A stretch of DNA of 44,196 nt. Source: Actinomadura sp. CNU-125. Lineage in GTDB: Bacteria > Actinomycetota > Actinomycetes > Streptosporangiales > Streptosporangiaceae. Where the stretch lies: contig NZ_MKJY01000510.1 in the NCBI RefSeq assembly GCF_001942465.1, positions 1 through 44,196 of the forward strand. The letters run 5' to 3'. This document shows positions 18,767-26,587 of this stretch, piece after piece. Every line of letters begins with the position of its first letter. Positions within the stretch are counted from its first letter, which is position 1. The notes under the pieces are model-generated. The model saw nothing but the letters and a program-made list of their open reading frames with translations. It did not search any database and was not told where the DNA came from. The translations under genes were made by a program, and so were the position numbers.

Positions 18767-19959
18767 TCACCGCCATGACCCTGCACGACGCGGGCTTCAA
18801 GATCCCGTCGACCCTTCCCGAACTGCGGACATATCTGCAGGCCGCGCTCGAAGTCGAGCACCTCACCATTCCCGTCTACATGACCGGCCTGTACACGATC
18901 CGGTCCGGCACGAACGTCCCGGCGCACTTCACCATCCGCAGCGTCGTGCTGGAAGAGATGCTGCACATGACGCTCGTCGCCAATCTGCTCAATGCGGTGG
19001 GCGGGCGGCCGAACGTCGCGCATCCGCAGTTCGTGGCCAGATATCCGGCCAAGCTGCCGTTCAGCAGCGAGACCATCCCGGCCATCGGCCTGCAGCACTT
19101 CTCCCCGGACGCGCTGCGCACGTTCCTGCGGATCGAGCAGCCCGAATCGCTCACGCCGGACCCGGACGACCGGTCCGGCTGGACGTCCATCGGGCAGTTC
19201 TACGACGCGATCCGGCGCGGGCTCCTCGCCGTCGTCGACAAGCACGGCGGCGACCCGTCCAGAGTCTTCACCGGCCCGCGCGAGCGGCAGGTCGGCCCCG
19301 AGGACTTCTACAACTCCGGCGGCGAGGCGTTCGCCGTCACCGGCCTGCCCACGGCGCTGAAGGCGATCGAGGTGATCAGCGACCAGGGGGAGGGGAGCAA
19401 CGAGACGATCTTCACCAGCGACGACCGGATCTTCGGCGAGCAGCGCCAGATCGCCCACTACTTCCGCTTCAACGAGATCTACACCGGGCGCGCCTACGGC
19501 CCGCACGACGTGCCCGCCACACCGCCCAGCGGCCCGTTCCTGGACGTGACGTGGGACGACGCCTACCCCATCCGCGGCGACTCGAAGGTGGCCGACTACC
19601 GGCGATTCGCCGAGACGAGCGCGGTGTACCGGGAGGCCGTCGAGTTCAACGCCGCCTACGCCAGGCTGCTCGGCTACCTGCATTCGGCGTTCGACGGCCA
19701 CCCGCGGCACATGGCGCTCGCCGTCCCCACCATGCTCGAACTTCGCGACCGGGCCCAGCAGATGTACCGCAACCCCCATCCGGACCCGAAGGAGGCCGGG
19801 GACGGCTACTACGCCAGCCCCACGTTCGAGATCGAGCAGACCCACTTCGACGAGGCCCGCGAACTCGTCCGGCGCCACGTCGACGCGGCGGGCGTCGGGA
19901 CGAACGAACCCGTCGACCTCGGCCCGCTGACCGCCGGACCGGGCCGGGCGTTCGCGTGA
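18763..19959 (+). CDS. Ferritin-like diiron-fold protein (VioB/RebD-type domain)
   Basis: 398 residues. Its N-terminal helix pair has AALEVEHLTIPVYMTGLYTI (Glu32-His33) and VLEEMLHMTLVANLLNAVGG (Glu64, Glu65 and His68), the metal-ligand pattern of the ferritin-like domain found in iminophenylpyruvate dimer synthases and many uncharacterised actinobacterial proteins. A further run, EQRQIAHYFRFNEIYTG, belongs to the same fold. It lacks the large heme-containing N-terminal part of VioB. In this operon it replaces the cytochrome subunit expected beside an FAD-SLDH/GMC pair, so it may accept electrons or modify the same substrate. A role in metabolite tailoring is inference. Confidence 0.78.
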   Translation: MITAMTLHDAGFKIPSTLPELRTYLQAALEVEHLTIPVYMTGLYTIRSGTNVPAHFTIRSVVLEEMLHMTLVANLLNAVGGRPNVAHPQFVARYPAKLPFSSETIPAIGLQHFSPDALRTFLRIEQPESLTPDPDDRSGWTSIGQFYDAIRRGLLAVVDKHGGDPSRVFTGPRERQVGPEDFYNSGGEAFAVTGLPTALKAIEVISDQGEGSNETIFTSDDRIFGEQRQIAHYFRFNEIYTGRAYGPHDVPATPPSGPFLDVTWDDAYPIRGDSKVADYRRFAETSAVYREAVEFNAAYARLLGYLHSAFDGHPRHMALAVPTMLELRDRAQQMYRNPHPDPKEAGDGYYASPTFEIEQTHFDEARELVRRHVDAAGVGTNEPVDLGPLTAGPGRAFA

Positions 19960-20011
19960 CCAGGCCGCGCCGCGGCCGGTAGATCGCGAAGGGGTGAAGG
20001 GGCGCCGGAAC

Positions 20012-20071
20012 GCCGGGCGCCGGGCGCGGGCGCGGGACGGAACCGCCACCGGTCCCGTCCCGGCGCCCGGC
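20012..20071. terminator. GC hairpin between convergent genes
   Basis: Arms GCCGGGCGCCGGG (20012-20024) and CCCGGCGCCCGGC (20059-20071) are fully complementary. The enclosed bases contain a second dyad (GGGAC with GTCCC). It lies between the ferritin-like gene (+) and the LLM oxidoreductase (-), so it can serve both. No T-run is present, as is common in such genomes. Confidence 0.6.
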
Positions 20072-20087
20072 CGTCACTCGTCCCGGG

Positions 20088-21136
20088 TCACCGGAACGCG
20101 GGCATCAGGTGCTCGTGGATCAGGCGGAGCTGGCCGTCCACGCCGGGGACGCCGGTCAGCTCGCGGCCGGTGAACGACTTCACCAGGCCCGGGTCCGTGA
20201 TCGCGCAGATCATGTGGTTCACGCCGGTCGGCGCGATCTCGCTCTCGATCTTCGCGCGGACCTCGTCGGGGGTGCCCGCCAGGGACAGCTTCTCGGTGAT
20301 CTCCGGGGTGGTCAGCTCGATGGCCTTGGCGAGGTCGCCGGCGCCGATGGCGTCGACGATCGGGACCATGTCCGCCGGGTCGACGCCGTTGCGTTCCAGC
20401 TGCTCGGGCGGCATCGCGACGCGTAGAGGCCGACCATGCTGCGGGCCGACTCCTTGGCGGCGGCCGAGTCGGGCCCGACCGCGAACACCACCCAGGCGCC
20501 GATGTCGAGCGACCGCCAGTCCTTGCCCGCGCGCTCGGCGCCCGCCCGGAAGTGCTCGACCGCGTACTCGTAGGCGCCGCGCGAGTAGCTGAGCGCGTGG
20601 TGCACGCCGTCGGACAGCTCACCGGCCGCCTCGAACGACTTCGGCCCGCGCATCGCGCCGATCTTGACCGGGAGCCGCTCCTGGACGGGGCGGGCGAAGG
20701 TGAACAGCCCGTCGTAGGAGTAGAACTCGCCGTCGCGGGTGATCGTGCCCTCGTCCAGCAGGGTCCGGACGACCGCGACGGCCTCCTTCACCCGGGTGAG
20801 CGGCTTGGTCCGCGCCCAGTCGATCTTGTACTGGGCGAGCACCCCGAAGTTGCCGCTGCCGAGGACGACCTCGGCGCGGCCGCCGGTGAGCTCGTCCAGG
20901 GTCGCGGCGGCCTGCGCGATCAGGGACGGCTCGCGCAGCGTCACCGCCGACACCGACGGGCCGAGGCGGATCTGCGAGGTGCTCGCCGCGGCGGCGGCGA
21001 ACAGCAGCCACAGGTCCTTGTGCCACGGCTCGTCCGCCGCGTACACCGCGTGGAATCCGAGCTCGTCGGCGAGCTTGATGGAGGCCAGCGACTCCGCGAC
21101 CGGGTAGTCGGGGAGCATGGCGTAGCTGAACTTCAC
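20088..21136 (-). CDS. LLM-class F420-dependent oxidoreductase, one frameshift
   Basis: About 349 residues with one missing base restored near 20415-20425. The start is a GTG at 21136 with AAGGAG upstream. The N-terminal frame has FSYAMLPDYPVAESLASIKL, AVYAADEPWHKDLWLLF, RLGPSVSAVTLREPSLIAQA and GRAEVVLGSGNFG, typical of the bacterial luciferase-like TIM barrel of F420-dependent reductases related to Mer. The second frame has PPEQLERNGVDPADMVPIVD, LAGTPDEVRAKIE and NHMICAITDPG. It probably reduces or oxidises a small molecule with F420. It stands alone, and its regulation may involve the dyads in the following 370-base intergenic region. Confidence 0.85.
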
Positions 21137-21509
21137 GGAGAAACGTCTCCTTGTAGTGCGCTTCCGCGCACGATCGGGGGTCGGGACTCTCGGTTACGGT
21201 GCTGTGGCCGTAAATCACCTCCCCTCTCGATCGGGTCCGGAGTGGACCGATCTACGGCGTTCAGTCTGCTGAACGACGCGGGCTCGCGCAATTCGGGTCG
21301 CCGCCGCGATCCGCGCGCCCGAAGTGCGGCGATTCGGTTTGGGGGCCATTTTTCCAGCAATTCCAGAAAGCGCTTGACAAGCGGCTCGGTGGCGTCGCGC
21401 GGCGTCGCGGCGTGAAGGGGGCGCCGAACGGGACGCCGAATGGGGTGCGGCCGCCGCGACGTCTTCGGACCGGCGGGGACGGACGGCGTCGGCCGTCCGG
21501 CACCCGGGC
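21137..21509. promoter_or_regulatory. Intergenic region with two inverted repeats upstream of the LLM gene
   Basis: No coding sequence is convincing here. Two dyads lie 90-140 bases upstream of the LLM GTG. One has arms GATCGG (21229-21234) and CCGATC (21247-21252) with inner TCC/GGA. The other has perfect arms CGTTCAG (21258-21264) and CTGAACG (21269-21275) around TCTG. They are candidates for operators. A TTGACA at 21370-21375 has no matching -10 box. Confidence 0.35.
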
Positions 21510-22007
21510 TCAGCGCTCGTCGCGCTCCGCCTTCAGGCCCTCGGCCAGCGATTCCAGGAAGCGGACGATCGTGCGCAGTTCGGCCTCGTCGAACTCGCCG
21601 CGGATGTTCTCGGTCGTGCGGGCGAGGGGCCGGAAGTGCTCGCGGGCGAGGGCGCGGCCCGAGTCGGTGTAGCGGAGCCGGACGACGCGGGCGTCGGCGG
21701 TGTCGCGGACGCGCTCGATGTGCCCGCCGCGTTCGAGCCGCCCCAGGCAGGCGCTGATGGCGCCGGACGTGAGGCCGAGGTGCCGCTGCAACCCGCCGGG
21801 CGTCGTGGCGATGCCGTCGAGGAGCGCGGCCAGGGCCTGGACGTCGGAGTGGTGCAGGTCGTGGTCGCGGGCGAAGTCGCGGGTGACGCGGCCGAGTTCG
21901 GAGTTCACGCGGCGCAGCAGCGTCGCGAAGGTCCGCAGGCCGGTGCCGGTTTCCGGCGGGTTCGCATCGTCCGGGGGCGGGAAGGGGCGCGAGGGCTGTG
22001 AGGGCAC
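21510..22007 (-). CDS. MarR-family transcriptional regulator
   Basis: 165 residues from a GTG with GGGGAG just upstream. The winged helix reads HHSDVQALAALLDGIATTPG, GLQRHLGLTSGAISACLGRL, ERGGHIERVRDTADARVVRL, typical of MarR, with the Asp-Arg pair of the wing. N- and C-terminal helices form the dimer region. It is divergent from the MmpL-type transporter gene, with a near-perfect palindrome 16 bases from its start. It likely represses itself and the transporter and releases DNA on binding a small, often phenolic or lipophilic, ligand. Confidence 0.9.
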   Translation of the reverse strand: MPSQPSRPFPPPDDANPPETGTGLRTFATLLRRVNSELGRVTRDFARDHDLHHSDVQALAALLDGIATTPGGLQRHLGLTSGAISACLGRLERGGHIERVRDTADARVVRLRYTDSGRALAREHFRPLARTTENIRGEFDEAELRTIVRFLESLAEGLKAERDER

Positions 22008-22022
22008 GCTCCCCAGATTAGC

Positions 22023-22045
22023 GTTATCTCAATCATTGAGGTAAC
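22023..22045. promoter_or_regulatory. Operator palindrome between marR and mmpL-type genes
   Basis: Arms GTTATCTCAA (22023-22032) and TTGAGGTAAC (22036-22045) are complementary at 9 of 10 positions around TCA. This is AT-rich for the window and placed between divergent marR and transporter starts, as expected for a MarR operator. It lies 70 bases upstream of the transporter ATG. Confidence 0.75.
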
Positions 22046-22115
22046 TTTCCGTTGCCGTACCGAGCGGAGCGCGTCCAGGACGGCTCCCGCCGGTGTCCCC
22101 GAACCAGGAACGGAA

Positions 22116-24197
22116 ATGCCCGCACCACGAATCGCCCGCTGGTCCGTCCCCGTCGTCCTCCTGCTCGCCTGGCTCGTCGTCGGCGGCGTGCTCGGGCCGT
22201 TCGCGGGCCGGCTCGGGGAGGTCTCCACCAACGACCAGTCGTCCTTCCTGCCGACCGGCGCCGAATCGACGCGGGTCCTGGAGGAGCAGGCCGCGTTCGA
22301 ACGGGACCGGACGATCCCGGCGATCGTCGTCTGGACGACCGGCGACGGCGGCGGCGTGTCGGACGACCGGCGTGCCGCCGCCGGGCGGGCCCTCGACTCC
22401 CTGCGCGGCGATCCGTACATCGCGGGCGAGCCGTCGCCGCCGATCCCGTCGCGGGACGGCGCCGCGCTGCAGGCCGTCGTGCAGATCCCCGCCGACGCGG
22501 GCGACCACATCGCCGAGACCGTCGACCGCATCCGCGAGACGGCGGAACGGGTGCCCGGGACAAGCGCGTACGTCGGCGGCCCCGCCGCCACGCAGGCCGA
22601 CCTCGGCGACGCGTTCGCGGGCATCGACGTGCTGCTCCTCGGGGTCGCCGTCGGCGTCGTGCTGCTGATCCTCCTGGTGGTGTACCGCAGCGTGCTGCTG
22701 CCACTGGTGATCATCCTCGGGTCGGTGTTCGCCCTGGCGCTGGCCTGCGCCATCGTGTACGCGCTCGCCGGACGGGACGTCCTGACGGTCGACGGGCAGG
22801 TGCAGGGCATCCTGTTCATCCTGGTGATCGGCGCCTGCACCGACTACGCCCTCCTGCTGTCGGCCCGGCACCGCGAGGAGCTCGCCGCCGGAACGGGACG
22901 CCTGGCCGGGGTCGTGGCCGCGTGGCGCGGGTCGGCCGGGGCGATCGCCGCCAGCGCCGGGACGGTGGCCGCCGGGCTGCTCGCGCTCCTGCTCAGCGAC
23001 CTGTCCAACAACCGGGCGCTCGGCCCGGTCGGTGCCATCGGCATCGGCTGCGCGCTGCTCAGCGCCCTCACCTTCCTGCCCGCCGTCCTCGCGCTGCTGG
23101 GCCGCGCGGCCTACTGGCCCGCCAAGCCGCACAACGACGGCGCGGGCTCCGGGCACGGCGTCTGGACGCGCGTCGCCGGGCTGGTGGACCGGCGCCCGCG
23201 CCGCCTCTGGGCGGGGTCGCTGATCGTGCTGGTCGCCTGCGCGGCGTTCATGCCGCAGCTGCGTTCCGACGGCGTGCCGCTGAGCGAGACGTTCGTCGGC
23301 GGAGCGCCGTCGGTGACCGCGCAGGAAGCCCTGGACGAGCACTTCCCCGGCGGCCAGGGCAACCCCGCCGTCGTCCTCACCGGCGCCGCCACGGTGCCGC
23401 AGGCCGTCGCCGCGGGCGAGCGCACCGGACGGGGTGGCCGAGGCGAGCCCCCGCACCGCGGGCGGTCCTGGCGGCGAGCCGCTCGTGGTCGACGGCCGCG
23501 CCCTCGTGGACGTCACGCTGAGCGACGCCGCCGACAGCGAGGCCGCCCGCGCGACGGTCGAGCGGCTGCGCGGCGACCTGCACCACCTCGACGGCACGCT
23601 CGTCGGCGGCTACACCGCGCAGCAGGTCGACACGCAGGCCGCCGCGCAGCACGACCGGAAGGTCATCGTCCCGGTCGTGCTGGCGATCATCGTGGTGATC
23701 CTCGTCGCGCTGCTGCGCTCCCTGCTGACGCCGCTGCTGCTGGTCGCCACCGTCGCGCTCAACTACCTGGCGACGCTCGGGGTGTCCGCGCTGGTCTTCC
23801 GGCACGTGTTCGGCTTCACCGGCACGGACGCGTCGGTGCCGCTGTACGGGTTCGTCTTCCTCGTCGCGCTCGGCGTCGACTACAACATCTTCCTGATGAC
23901 GCGGGTGCGGGAGGAGTCGCTGCGGCACGGGCCGCGCGCGGGCGTGCTGCGCGGGCTGACCACGACCGGCGGCGTCATCACCTCGGCGGGCGTGGTGCTC
24001 GCCGCGACGTTCGCCGCCCTCGTCGTCATCCCGCTCGCCTTCCTCGTCCAGATCGCGTTCATCGTCGCGTTCGGCGTCCTGCTGGACACCCTCGTCGTGC
24101 GCTCGCTGCTGGTGCCAGCGCTCGTCCGGGACGTGGGCCCGCGCGTGTGGTGGCCCGGCGCCCTGTCCCGCCGCGCCGCGACGACGACGCCGCCTGA
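22116..24197 (+). CDS. MmpL/RND-family transporter, frame broken
   Basis: About 690 residues. ATG 22116 follows AGGAACGGAA. The first half has ARWSVPVVLLLAWLVVGGVL as segment 1, a periplasmic domain, and the MmpL core GQVQGILFILVIGACTDYAL, with the repeat run GPVGAIGIGCALLSALTFLP. The frame changes near 23430, and the second half has VIVPVVLAIIVVILVALLRS and FLVALGVDYNIFLMTRVREE, the conserved proton-relay Asp-Tyr region. The end is uncertain: the second-half frame has no stop before the next gene, while a TGA in the first-half frame at 24195-24197 fits the expected length. MmpL proteins export lipids, siderophores or drugs; regulation by the divergent MarR suggests efflux. Confidence 0.82.
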   Translation: MPAPRIARWSVPVVLLLAWLVVGGVLGPFAGRLGEVSTNDQSSFLPTGAESTRVLEEQAAFERDRTIPAIVVWTTGDGGGVSDDRRAAAGRALDSLRGDPYIAGEPSPPIPSRDGAALQAVVQIPADAGDHIAETVDRIRETAERVPGTSAYVGGPAATQADLGDAFAGIDVLLLGVAVGVVLLILLVVYRSVLLPLVIILGSVFALALACAIVYALAGRDVLTVDGQVQGILFILVIGACTDYALLLSARHREELAAGTGRLAGVVAAWRGSAGAIAASAGTVAAGLLALLLSDLSNNRALGPVGAIGIGCALLSALTFLPAVLALLGRAAYWPAKPHNDGAGSGHGVWTRVAGLVDRRPRRLWAGSLIVLVACAAFMPQLRSDGVPLSETFVGGAPSVTAQEALDEHFPGGQGNPAVVLTGAATVPQAVAAGERTGRGGRGEPPHRGRSWRRAARGRRPRPRGRHAERRRRQRGRPRDGRAAARRPAPPRRHARRRLHRAAGRHAGRRAARPEGHRPGRAGDHRGDPRRAAALPADAAAAGRHRRAQLPGDARGVRAGLPARVRLHRHGRVGAAVRVRLPRRARRRLQHLPDDAGAGGVAAARAARGRAARADHDRRRHHLGGRGARRDVRRPRRHPARLPRPDRVHRRVRRPAGHPRRALAAGASARPGRGPARVVARRPVPPRRDDDAA

Positions 24198-24363
24198 CGT
24201 CCGGGCGTCCGGGCGTCCGGGCGGGCGCCGGGGGACGTGCGGCCGCGAGGTCACGATCATTTTGCGAAAGATCGGGATCGCGCGCGGCGGCCGGGGGAAG
24301 AGCCCGGGAGGTCGTCGGACGATCGGCGTCGGCTCTGCCCGGCGAGCCCGGAGGATATCGAGA

Positions 24364-25799
24364 ATGCAAGGCTCTTCCAGCGTCCCGCCGTACCGGGAGG
24401 GCCCGCTGTCGGAGATCCCGTCCGCGGGCCTGCGCAAGATCTGGACGTGGGGGATCCTCATCGCGTTCGGGGGCTTCCTGTTCGGCTTCGACACCGGGGT
24501 CATCTCGGGGGCGCTGCTGTTCATCAGGAGCGACTTCGACCTGAACTCCTTCCAGCAGGGCAGCGTCGTCAGCGTGCTCGTGCTCGGCGCGATGGCGGGC
24601 GCGCTGGCGGCGGCGCGGATCGCCGACCGGTTCGGCCGCAGGCGCGCGCTCGAAGCCGAGGGGCTGACGTTCCTCCTCGGCACGGTGGTCGCCGTCTTCG
24701 CCCCCGGCTACTGGACGCTGATGGCGGGACGGCTGATCCTCGGCCTCGCGGTCGGCGCGGCGTCCGCGACCGTCCCCATCTACCTGTCGGAGATCGCCCC
24801 GAAGGGCATCCGGGGCCGCCTGCTGACCCTCAACCAGCTGATGATCACGACGGGCATCCTGGTCGCCTACCTGGTGAACCTCGCGTTCTCCGGGGGCGGC
24901 GACTGGCGGGCGATGATCGCGGTCGGCGCGGTCCCGGGGCTGGTGATCGTGGTCGCCGCGGTGCTGATCCTGCCGGAGTCGGGCGTGTGGCTGCTGGAGC
25001 ACGGCAGCGCGCGGAGTGCCGCAAGCTGGTCGCGTCGGTCACCAACACCGCGACCGCCGACCGGCTGCTCGAACGGTACGAGCGGCGCAGGCGCGAGGAC
25101 GCGGGCCGGGTCGAGCCGGATCAGGCGGGTGCGCGGGCGCTGCTGGAACGGCACGTCCGGCCGGCGCTGGTGGTCGGGCTCGGGCTCGCCGCCCTGCAGC
25201 AGTTCGCCGGGATCAACACGATCATCTACTACGCGCCGACGATCATCGAGCAGACCGGCCTGACGGCGTCGAACGCCATCTTCTACTCGATCGCCATCGG
25301 CGTCATCAACCTGGTGATGACGATCGTGGCGGTGCGCGCCATCGACCGTGCCGGGCGGCGGAAGCTCATGCTGGTGTCGCTGGCGGTGATGACGGTGACC
25401 ATGGCCCTGCTCGGCCTCGCGTTCGCCGCCGACTGGTCGTCGGGGCTGTCGCTGGTGTGCATGGTGCTCTACATCGCCGGTTACGCGGCCGGGCTCGGGC
25501 CGGTGTTCTGGACGATGATCGGCGAGATCTTCCCGACGCGGGCCCACGCGGCGGGATCGAGCGCGTCGACGACCGTCAACTGGGCGTCCAACTTCGTGGT
25601 CAGCCTGGCGTTCCTGCCGATCGCGAAGGCGATCGGCCAGGGCCCGACCTTCTGGATCTTCGCGGTGATCTCCCTGGCCGGCCTGGTGTTCGTGCTCCGC
25701 TACGTCCCGGAGACCAAGAACCGCGAGTACGCCGACATCGACCGCGACCTGCAGCGCCGCTTCGGGCGCCGCCCGGCGGAGCCCGCCGCGACGGGCTGA
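24364..25799 (+). CDS. Sugar-porter family MFS transporter, one frameshift
   Basis: About 478 residues with one missing base near 25010-25020. ATG 24364 follows GGAG. Sugar-porter signatures are clear: FGGFLFGFDTGVISGALLFI, RIADRFGRRRALEAE, PIYLSEIAPKGIRGRL, LQQFAGINTIIYYAPTII, RAIDRAGRRKLML and the C-terminal PETKNREYADID, close to the PETKG signature. The family takes up hexoses, pentoses or inositol by proton symport (XylE/GalP type). The substrate cannot be read from the sequence. It follows the MmpL gene by 166 bases and may have its own promoter. Confidence 0.88.
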
Positions 25800-25821
25800 G
25801 CCGCGGCACGCGGCGCGGCGG

Positions 25822-26388
25822 CTAGCCGGGGCCGCGCGACCGGAGGAGTGCCTCGATGGCGGCGAGACGGTCCTCGACGCGGGCGATGTCGCCCCGGGTG
25901 GCGTTCGACTCCGTCGGCTTCAGCACGATGACGAGCTGCCCGCTCGGTTCGAGGGAGGCGCTCGCGACGTCGGACAGCTTGTCGCCCTTCTGCATGCGCA
26001 CCGCGTTCTCCAGTTCGGCGCGGCGCAGGGACAGGCGCAGCGCGGCCCGCCGGTCGAACTCGCCGTCCTCGACGACGGTCGTCGGGGTCCCCTCCAGCAC
26101 GCGGCCGACGCGCTCGTCGAGGGCGAGCCAGCGGTTCATCGCGGCGTTGAGCAGGACCAGGGTGACGGCGCCGATCACGCCGCCGAGCAGGCTGTCGTCC
26201 GGTCCGATCACCGCGTTCTGGACGACGTTGGACAGCAGGAACACGACGGCCATGTCGAAGGTGTTCAGGTTCGCCAGGCCGCGCTTCCCGCTGATGCGGA
26301 ACAGCGCGAGCACGACCACGTAGACCAGGGCCGTGCGGATCACCTTCTCCGCGATCGGGATCCCGACGGTCATCATGTCGTGCCACAT
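25822..26388 (-). CDS. DUF421/YetF-family membrane protein
   Basis: 188 residues from an ATG with GGAGGAG upstream. Three N-terminal membrane segments (VIRTALVYVVVLALFRISGK, NTFDMAVVFLLSNVVQNAVI and GGVIGAVTLVLLNAAMN) are followed by a cytosolic domain. The domain has VLEGTPTTVVEDGEFD and SLRRAELENAVRMQKGDKLS, then SASLEPSGQLVIVLKPTES, the typical YetF pattern. The C-terminal helix after residue 165 is family-variable. Function is unknown; members are often stress or sporulation associated. It converges with the sugar porter. Confidence 0.88.
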   Translation of the reverse strand: MWHDMMTVGIPIAEKVIRTALVYVVVLALFRISGKRGLANLNTFDMAVVFLLSNVVQNAVIGPDDSLLGGVIGAVTLVLLNAAMNRWLALDERVGRVLEGTPTTVVEDGEFDRRAALRLSLRRAELENAVRMQKGDKLSDVASASLEPSGQLVIVLKPTESNATRGDIARVEDRLAAIEALLRSRGPG

Positions 26389-26515
26389 GGCGCTCCTCCC
26401 CAGGCGTCACCGGGGATGATCCACGACCGCGCGCCACCTCCCGGCCAACGAATCCTCCGCGTCTTCCCACGATGTGCCGCGTTCCGCCGAAAGTGACCCC
26501 TGACCACCTATTGCG

Positions 26516-26543
26516 GCGATGCTGTGCAGATGCTTAGCATCGC
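26516..26543. promoter_or_regulatory. Inverted repeat upstream of the Mo-hydroxylase operon
   Basis: Perfect 8-base arms GCGATGCT (26516-26523) and AGCATCGC (26536-26543) lie about 45 bases upstream of the ribosome site AGGAGG. Between the arms another copy of GATGCT occurs. It is placed as an operator or 5' leader structure for the operon starting at 26588 or 26626. Confidence 0.45.
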
Positions 26544-26587
26544 TGAGCGAGAACGGCATTACCGGATCGTGCGCTAGGAGGCCCTGG

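Noticed and set aside
21370..21375. TTGACA as a rightward promoter -35
   Set aside because: No -10-like hexamer at 16-19 bases and no gene on that strand downstream until 22116.
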